This document shows, in pieces, positions 57,540 through 64,000 of a stretch of DNA of 64,000 nt. Origin of the DNA: Heterobasidion occidentale. Its lineage: Eukaryota > Basidiomycota > Agaricomycetes > Russulales > Bondarzewiaceae. A program made the translations under genes and the position numbers. The notes beneath the pieces are model-generated. The model was not told the origin of the DNA, searched no databases, and saw only the letters and a list, made by a program, of their open reading frames with translations. The DNA lies in NCBI GenBank assembly GCA_039111635.1, contig JBCAQO010000008.1:2604001-2668000 (forward strand), in the 5' to 3' direction. Positions within the stretch are counted from its first letter, which is position 1, and the number at the start of each line of letters is the position of its first letter.

Positions 57540-58157
57540 TGTTACGAACTGCTCGTTCAGTAACCCAAGAGTAACAGGTTCTTCCCTAGGTCGCACAGTG
57601 GACTGAGTGGTGGACGGAGTCTCGACTGTATCAGACAATGATACAGGAGGAATAATGATTGGCTCTAAGTTACACAGTGTGGGGACTGTGTAGAAACGAA
57701 GAGGTTCGTATTCGTAGATACGAATGAACGAAGAGAATAGACTGAAGATCCTCAGCCTATTCTATGGGCCTTATATACTGTATGGGGTATAGGGTAAGAG
57801 TCCGTGTGCTTCTCCAGGTTTCCATCCTAGGAGAGCTGTGGCCGCCGTCTTTCCCTCCGGCGCCTACTCTTGTACTTCTCTAGTCGCACTGATCCATCAT
57901 GGTGCGACGAGGTGCTTACCCATAAGCCCTAAGCCCATGGCATGTGAATACGCCTCTCATTACTGTGTGAACTCTGTGAGCCTCGTGTCCCTCCAATATA
58001 GCCTTTACCGATGTCTTGAAGAACCATCGGTCTTGTCGGCTCCTAAGGACATGCCGAATACCTTGGTGTACGCTCCATAGTGGAGCCGCCTAGCATGTGA
58101 TGCTTGATCCATCGGTTAGACCGGCCGCGAAGGGCCCCGATCGGTCAAGTCATAACA
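57540..58157 (-). repeat. Family A 5' LTR (full-length copy)
   Basis: 618 bp. The minus strand carries TATATAAGG (57777-57769), then AGTCTATTCT starting 34 nt downstream at 57743. A second AGAATAG between them can pair with CTATTCT. The LTR is 99.7% or so identical to its partner at 47306-47924. Confidence 0.96.
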
Positions 58158-58186
58158 ATCAGCATCGAAGAACCCATGGTCGTCGA

Positions 58187-59020
58187 TGTTAGGTTGGAGA
58201 CCTATCACGTGCACCGATGCACGAAGGGGTCCCTAGGCTAAACCTCCACTGGTTCGTACAGTCGTAGACTCCAATGGATGAAGACGATGGATCGTCTTTG
58301 GGCTCTTTCGAGGAACTCAGGGTCGCTGTCGGCTTTGTTCTCAAAGAGATTGAGAAGGTGATCTTCGAGGTCTTCTCGATGATGAGGAGGAACCGGATGA
58401 TCTTCTCCTGTCCAACAGATGACATGAGGGGGTGTCCAACTGAGAACGCGGAAGGCAGCTAGCCCAGTATAGAAGCGGATGAGTAGAGGGAGGGGAGGGA
58501 AGGGAGACGAGTCCAGTGCTCCGTCAGACCGTGCAAAGAGTTTCTCAGATCTGACAGAGATCACGAAGCATGGGCTAGGAAGGTAGCCAGACACCGGGTG
58601 CAGTGCAGAGATTGAGTGTATTACAGGTGAACGAGCTGAGCTTCTTAGAAGCTCATCTCGGCTATTTACATAAAGAAGTATCTAGGGCAGGATCAGGATC
58701 TGGTCTGTGCGCTTCTCAGGTACCGAAGTCAACGATCGAGATCCGTAAGCTAGAATGCCTCATTGACCTGCCATGTAACCGAATATGGTAATCAGATCAC
58801 TAATGTCCATCCACATCTTTGATCGATCAGAAACCAGGAACTGGGGTCAGGAACCAATGTCTGTCCATATCCAGAATCAGGAACCAGAAGTCAGCGTTCA
58901 TGCGTTAGCATGTAAATGGTAAAGAGTCATGGAAAGCGATCCGAGTCTGCAGCAAGTCCGAAGCACTTGACCAGCCCATCCGCTCACGTGCGAAGCACGT
59001 GTTAGGATGCGGTCCTAACA
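58187..59020 (-). repeat. Solo LTR, family B, TSD GTCGA
   Basis: 834 bp, flanked by GTCGA at 58182-58186 and 59021-59025, inserted in the third gene of the host B element after MVVD. It is the most diverged B LTR here and retains a complete LTR-embedded frame (58594-58238). Confidence 0.96.
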
Positions 59021-59025
59021 GTCGA

Positions 59026-59707
59026 TCCCCTGGCGGTCCCAGAACCTGACCTCCCAGCTGCCGAGCCTTTTCGGCCCACCAACGAGGAAACTGCTGAATT
59101 CATGCGACCCAGCAGTCCCCCTTACGACCCCGAACAAGTCGTCCGGGATCGCCAGGTACTTCGCCTGTTACCGATACCACCCCCGTCACCCCCTGCTGTG
59201 TCCCCATCCCCCCCCCTACTCGGCGACGACCTCACCCATCTTATCGTTATCGACGAAGCCTCCCCCCAGTCTCCGGACATTCCTGTTGTGACAGACGAAG
59301 GATGGCCCACGGACACAATGGATTCAGAAAATGTCTGGCCTACCCCTACGCCTCTCCCGCCTCCTTCACCCTCCGAACCCGAAACCCGCTCCTGTTGGGA
59401 GTGCGGACGCACCGGCCATGTCATCGTGGGATGTCCAATCACGGGCATTAGACAGAGAACGGATGTTATGGCGCGCGGCTTTATACGGGACTATGACAGG
59501 CACCATGCGCAGTCTCGTCAGCTCCGTTTACAGATGGATTGCACGGCTGAAGAATATGGGTACCACAAACAAATGTTGGAACACATAATCGACACCGCCA
59601 ACTGGACCGGGTACCCCACTCATGTCATACCTACCTTCGACAAGAAACATCTGAGGGAGCCGCCTCCCACCGTTGGCGCCCTTGCCAAATGCCGAAGACT
59701 TGTATAG
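59026..59707 (+). pseudogene. Family B third gene, 3' part with CCHC zinc knuckle
   Basis: Continues the frame of 46338-47305. It is Pro-rich and acidic, then has CWECGRTGHVIVGC (C-x2-C-x4-H-x4-C), followed by a helical tail ending CRRLV-stop at 59705-59707. The purine tract overlaps the stop region. With gag already carrying a knuckle, this is a second nucleic-acid-binding protein in the same element. Confidence 0.82.
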
Positions 59708-59718
59708 AGAGGGGGTAG

Positions 59719-60552
59719 TGTTAGGACCGCATCCTAACACGTGCTTCGCACGTGAGTGGATGGGCTGGTCAAGTGCTTCGGACAGTATGCAGACTCGAAC
59801 CGTTTTCTGTGACTCATTACCATTTACATGCTGATGCATGAACGCTGACTTCTAGTTCCTACTTCTTGATGTGGATAGACATTGATTCCTGACCCCCGTT
59901 CCTGGTTGCTGATCGATCGAAGATGTGGACAGACATTAGTGATCTGATTACTATATTTAGTTACATGGCAGGTTGATGATGCATTTTAGCTTACGGATCT
60001 CGATCATTGACTTTGGTACCTGAGAAGCGCACAGACCAGATCTTGATCCTGCCCTAGATACTTCTTTGTATAATTAGCCGAGATGAGCTTCTAAGAAGCT
60101 CAGCTCGTTCACCTGTAATACACTCGATCTCTGCACTGCACCCGGTGTCTGGCTACCTTCCTAGCCCACACTTTGTGATCTCTGTCAGATCTGAGAAACA
60201 CTTTACACGGTCTGACAATGCACTGGACTCGTCTCCCTTCCCATCCCTTCCTCTACTCATCCGCTACTATCAAGGCCTAGCCGCCTTCCGCGTTCTCAGT
60301 TGGACACCTCCTCGTGTCATCTGTTGGACAGGAGAAGATCATCCTGTTCCTTCTCATCATCGAGAAGACCTCGAAGATCACCTTCTTCATCTCTTTGAGG
60401 ACAAAGCAGAAAGCGACCCCGAGTTCCTTGCAAGGGCTCAGAGACGATCCATTGTCTTTATCCATTGGAGTCTATGACTCTTCGAACCAGTGGAGGTTTA
60501 GCCTAGGGACTCCTTCGTGCATCGGTGCATGTGATAGGTCTCCGACCTAACA
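59719..60552 (+). repeat. Family B 3' LTR
   Basis: 834 bp, preceded by the purine tract AGAGAGGGGGTAG. It differs from the 5' LTR at more than a dozen sites in the first 220 bases alone, mostly C/T and G/A. The embedded frame ends early at a TGA where other copies have CGA (near 60476). Confidence 0.93.
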
Positions 60553-60898
60553 GTATGCTTCTCTGGGTACCCATCCCAGGAGAGCTGTGGTCGCCGTCTC
60601 TCTCAGCCGGTGCCTACTCTTGTACTTCTCCAGTCGCACCAATCCATCCTGGTGCGACGAGGTGCTTACCCATAAGCCCTGAGCCCATGGCATGTAAATG
60701 CCTATCTTATCTTCCGCTACACCTTTGACCCTTCCCATATATCCTCTACCAATGTCTTGAAGAACCATCGGTCCAGTCGGATCATAAGGACATGCCGAAT
60801 ACCTTGATGTACGCTCTGTAGTGGAGCCGCCTAGCATGTGATGCTTGAACCATTGGATAGACCAGCCCCAACGGGCTCCGATCGGTCAAGTCATAACA
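60553..60898 (-). repeat. Right-hand fragment of a family A2 LTR
   Basis: Matches the right 350 bp of the solo LTR at 36910-37539 (GTATGCTTCTC to GTCATAACA) and shares its subtype-specific CTTCCCATATATCCTCTACC. The left part is missing; family B abuts it. Confidence 0.85.
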
Positions 60899-61142
60899 AT
60901 CATCATCCTCAACCACTCAGTCATCATCTCGATACTGGCTACGTTCTACACAGGACTAGCAGTGTTCTATCTTGACTTTAGTGGACAGCATATCTACTGT
61001 CATCTGGGACCGCATCAGGTCGTACCTCCACAGCATTGGGAAAACCTTTGTGCCTTCCTAGAATCACGATATTATCACGAGTCCCTCGTGCATCCTAAAT
61101 ATTGCACGCAGCTAATTTCCGGTGCCTTCATTGCATGCACTT
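60899..61142 (+). other. Fragment encoding a diverged relative of the family B LTR frame
   Basis: An open 81-codon stretch (ATFYTGLAVFYLDFSGQHIY, HLGPHQVVPPQHWENLCAFL) aligns with the LTR B frame (IRYYQGLAAFRVLSWTPPRV, CWTGEDHPVPSHHREDLEDH). Probably part of another LTR family. It is cut on the right by the A LTR at 61143 and on the left by the A2 fragment. Confidence 0.55.
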
Positions 61143-61762
61143 TGTTACGAACTGCTCGTTCAGTAACCCAAGAGTAACAGGTTCTTCCCTAGGTCGCACA
61201 ATGGACTGAGTGGTGGACGGAGTCTCAACTGTATCAGGCGTTGATACAGGAGGGAATGATGATTGCCTCTAAGAATCCTGTATGTGTAGATACAGGGGAA
61301 CGAAGAGGTTCGTATTCGTAGATACGAATGAATGAAGAGAATAGACTGAAGATCCTCAGCCTATTCTATGGGCCTTATATACTGTATGGGGTATAGGGTA
61401 AGAGTCCGTGTGCTTCTCCAGGTTTCCATCCTAGGAGAGCTGTGGCCGCCGTCTCTCTCAGCCGGCGCCTACTCTTGTACTTCTCCAGTCGCACTGATCC
61501 ATCATGGTGCGACGAGGTGCTTACCCGTAAGCCCTAAGCCCATGGCATGTGAATACGCCTCTCATTACTGTGTGAACCCAGTGAGCCTCATGTCCCTCTC
61601 ATATAGCCTCTACCGATGTCTTGAAGAACCATCGGTCTTGTCGGCTCCTAAGGACATGCCGAATACCTTGGTGTACGCTCCGTAGTGGAGCCGCCTAGCA
61701 TGTGATGCTTGATCCATCGGATAGACCGACCCCGAAGGGCCCCGATCGGTCAAGTCATAACA
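61143..61762 (-). repeat. Family A LTR (3' LTR of a further A element)
   Basis: TGTTACGAAC...GTCATAACA, 620 bp, followed by the minus-strand purine tract, so it is a 3' LTR. Distinct from other A copies by a TCCTGTATGTGTAGATACAGG segment near 61275. Confidence 0.94.
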
Positions 61763-63601
61763 TTACCCCTTTCTAGGTCCCAACTCCTGAGGGGACTACT
61801 CGCTTGAGCAGAAACGAGCTTCATCATCATTCCACAGACAATTGCTTTGTGGTCATCAAAAATAGATTGGGATGCGTCTTCCCAATATCACTTCGTTTTC
61901 TGGGGCGAGGACCGACCTACGTTGTTTACAACGCCTAGGAGTTTTCCTTCTCCGTTGAGCTGTTTGATTTGAAGTTCGGGGCATAGCCACAATACCCTGT
62001 CCCTTCTCCCGGTGTTCTTCCTTCACCGCACGTTTTGTGTGAGTACACTCCTAGAGTCAATAGGCAGCTACTCGACCAGGGCTCCCTGGTAGGTTTGATG
62101 AGCCAGTGTCATCTGGCGACGATGCAGAAAGGTGTTGTGCGAATGATCATAGGATGACATAGAAACTCGTCTGTGGATGGGTGTGTGTCGTTCTTCTTTT
62201 AAAGTGCCGAAGGCCATGTCTCAGTGTTTCCAGGATAGATCTTCATCTCCTTGATCTCCGGTATCGAGGGGGACTCCAGGTGTGTGGGTTGATCGCTTTA
62301 CAAAGGCTTAGGCCCACCAACCTATCAAGAACGAACATTTTTCTTGACTTGTTTTGAGTCCGGCAAGACCCCTTTGAAGATCCCTAACTCTGTCAGCCCC
62401 ATACGGTGGCCTTGTCAGGTTAGAGATTGAGTGTTCGTCCAGAGTTTGTTTTTCACTAAGGGTATTGGACACGAGGTAAGGACTTTGAAGAATAGATTTT
62501 GAACCCCATGGTCTCTTGAATAGATCATGGTATCCACCTTGACGGTAATTATGTGGGGTCAGCGTAAGGTATGTCCTGGTAGTTTTAACGTCGTGCCGGA
62601 CGTCCGTAGTTTTGCGTCTTTGCGGACGTCCGCTAGTTTATCCTTAAGTCGTTGCGGACTGAGGCTAGTTTATACATAAGTCGTTGCGGACTGCCCTGCT
62701 ATAGTTTATGCCAAGGTCGTTGCGGACCTATCCATCTCCCAACGTAGGAGTACCTGTAAACAAGACAGCAGGCGTTTCTGCGCGCCGGAACATTCATCGG
62801 TGATGCGCATAGGGCCGTAGACCAGTTCCTCCTTCTTGACAGGGTTCCCATTGAGGCAAGATGGTGACGGTTTATACTATATCAAACCGGATAACTTATA
62901 GAGTTGCGAGAATAGACTGGGAAGCCTATTTTGACACAACTCACATGGCCCTGTAGACAGAAGGGCAGCTCAGTTTATCGTCATGAAGGACGGCAACTAG
63001 TTTATAGTCATTGCGGACGTCCGCTATCGCCTGGCTTGAACCTCCGAGCCTCGATAGATTTAATCCTCCGGGGTGAGGGTAGTTTAAGGTCATTTCGGAC
63101 TAGTTGATGGTCAAGGTCGTGACCATCAACCACGTCTCCTATACTTGAAGGAGTAAGTAGTTTATCGTCATTGCGGACTAGATCAGCATCGTGGCGTCAA
63201 CAACGATGTCGATCGACATCTCCTATGCTGAAAGGAGTGGTAGTTTAACGTCTTTGCGGACGCAGCAATGTCGAAACATATCTCATGTTTGGACACTGCT
63301 CACAACCCTGTAAGGAAAGGGTAATCCCAGTTTAACGCCATGGAGGGCGTCCGTAGTTTATCGTCGTTGCGGACAGCCCGTAGTTTTACATTGTTGCGGA
63401 TGATGGCAACTTGAGGCACGGTCCCAGTTGCCTCTTGACTGGCCCTTGAAGCGGAATCCTTGCTTCGGACTTCAAGGGTAGAATGGGCGCGCCATGGAGT
63501 AGTTGTGGCCTTGTCGGAAAGGTGACAACCCGCTCCACGTCCCCAAACCCCTCGCACGGAATTGAACCGTGTCGACCCCATATTCTTTTACTGTAGGGCG
63601 C
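61763..63601 (-). mobile_element. Family A 3' internal region, interrupted by LTR C
   Basis: Nearly identical to 47925-49759, including the repeat array and the T-arm-like hairpin. It ends at GTAGGGCG where the C LTR has inserted. The rest of this A copy lies beyond the window. Confidence 0.93.
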
Positions 63602-64000
63602 TGTTAAGAGCCGGCTCATAACACATGATATATGATCACCTGATCATATGACACGCGGTCTATGACCAACGGATACGACCTATACCCGGTGACCGACCCC
63701 TTGACTTCACCAGCAGACATTGAGTTATCTTATCTTATCTTTCGTTCCTGGATTAACGATCAGTTACATCACTGACATCATTGATTGCATCATGCTTCTC
63801 TGATCGCATCATAGATTACATCATTCCGATCGTTGATCGTTTGCTTCTATTTGGTGCCTTGAGCACAGACCTTCTGTAGATCTTGCCCTAAAGCGGATCG
63901 CGTATATATAGAACGAGCCAGATACCTGTATCGCCAGCTCGTTCACCTTTGTTACTCCCCACCTGTTCTTACTCTTGACCTTTGGTACTAGCCATACCTC
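63602..64000 (+). repeat. Start of a third LTR family (C), truncated by the window end
   Basis: Begins TGTTAAGAGCC with its reverse complement (GGCTCATAACA) directly after, a 22-bp imperfect palindrome. Carries TATATATA at 63903 and AGCTCGTTCA at 63936-63945, the same initiator decamer as family B, preceded by the partly complementary GAACGAGC. Inserted in the A element at 63601. Confidence 0.75.

Larger units (their letters stand above)
47306..58157 (-). mobile_element. Complete, young family A Ty3/Gypsy chromovirus, TSD ATCAG
   Basis: 10,852 bp, bounded by ATCAG at 47301-47305 and 58158-58162. On the minus strand: 5' LTR (57540-58157), primer-binding site, gag, pol, third reading frame(s), a 2.5-kb repeat-rich non-coding region, purine tract (AGAAAGGGGGTAA) and 3' LTR (47306-47924). 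The two LTRs differ at only two positions by eye (one missing G, one substitution), so insertion is recent. gag and pol are open, and the copy may be competent. Confidence 0.96.
37629..60552 (+). mobile_element. Family B Ty3/Gypsy chromovirus with three nested insertions
   Basis: 5' LTR 37629-38464, primer-binding site, gag region, pol 41655-46052, third gene 46338-59707, purine tract (AGAGAGGGGGTAG before 59719) and 3' LTR 59719-60552. Without the nested insertions it is about 10.4 kb. gag has several stops; pol is intact. Flanks differ (GAAAT on the left in Copia, GTATG on the right in an A2 LTR), so there is no target-site duplication. The two halves may have been joined by recombination between two B elements. 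Confidence 0.88.

Overview
This window looks like nuclear DNA of a filamentous basidiomycete, most likely a mushroom-forming agaricomycete. Host genes are split by many short introns (mostly 42-65 nt, GT-AG). The gene content fits that group: a basidiomycete-type P450, an F-box protein, a NACHT-WD40 NLR-like gene, a GRAM/TBC/EF-hand RabGAP, and chromodomain Ty3/Gypsy elements. Identifications come from reading translations and motifs by eye; no database search was possible. Spliced models were checked by phase: five host genes (GRC3/NOL9, the DUF2263/PARG-like protein, pirin, RabGAP, MFS transporter) and the 401-aa unknown all close as intact frames.

Layout. Bases 560-2773 hold a decayed P450. 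A 100-N scaffold gap (3293-3392) follows and joins unrelated sequence to a truncated Gypsy element (family A, 3393-6047). From 6.6 to 31 kb lies a compact host block: EngB-like GTPase (+), GRC3/NOL9 (-), Notchless/NLE1 (+), DUF2263 (-), pirin (-), RabGAP (-), F-box (+), two unrecognised proteins (-), MFS transporter (-), flavin-reductase-like protein (+). A broken NACHT-WD40 gene lies at 31.0-34.6 kb, and a truncated, mutated second copy of the flavin-reductase-like gene at 35.8-36.1 kb.

From 36.1 kb to the end the window is nested retrotransposons. A Copia remnant carries a solo LTR of family A. Next comes family B, a chromovirus about 10.4 kb long once insertions are removed (37629-60552). 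Family B is interrupted by (i) a solo B LTR at 39338-40171 with TSD TCGAC, (ii) a complete, very young 10.85-kb family A chromovirus at 47306-58157 with TSD ATCAG, and (iii) a second solo B LTR at 58187-59020 with TSD GTCGA. Removing these insertions and one TSD copy each restores an unbroken 535-codon third gene in family B, which confirms the order of events. Another A element (61143-63601) is cut by the start of a third LTR family, C, at 63602.

The retroelements hold the most interesting signals. LTRs of A, B and C each carry a TATA box followed about 31-34 nt later by a decamer; in A and B that decamer is complementary to the primer-binding site next to the LTR. This is the arrangement expected for Tf1/sushi-type self-priming. 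Family B LTRs contain a conserved reading frame whose inter-copy differences favour third codon positions, and a diverged relative occurs at 60899-61142. Family B has an extra post-pol gene encoding a CCHC-knuckle protein with its own TATA box. Family A carries a 2.5-kb non-coding 3' region with about 17 copies of a short degenerate repeat. Several host genes need single-base shifts near homopolymers, so assembly indels must be separated from true decay.
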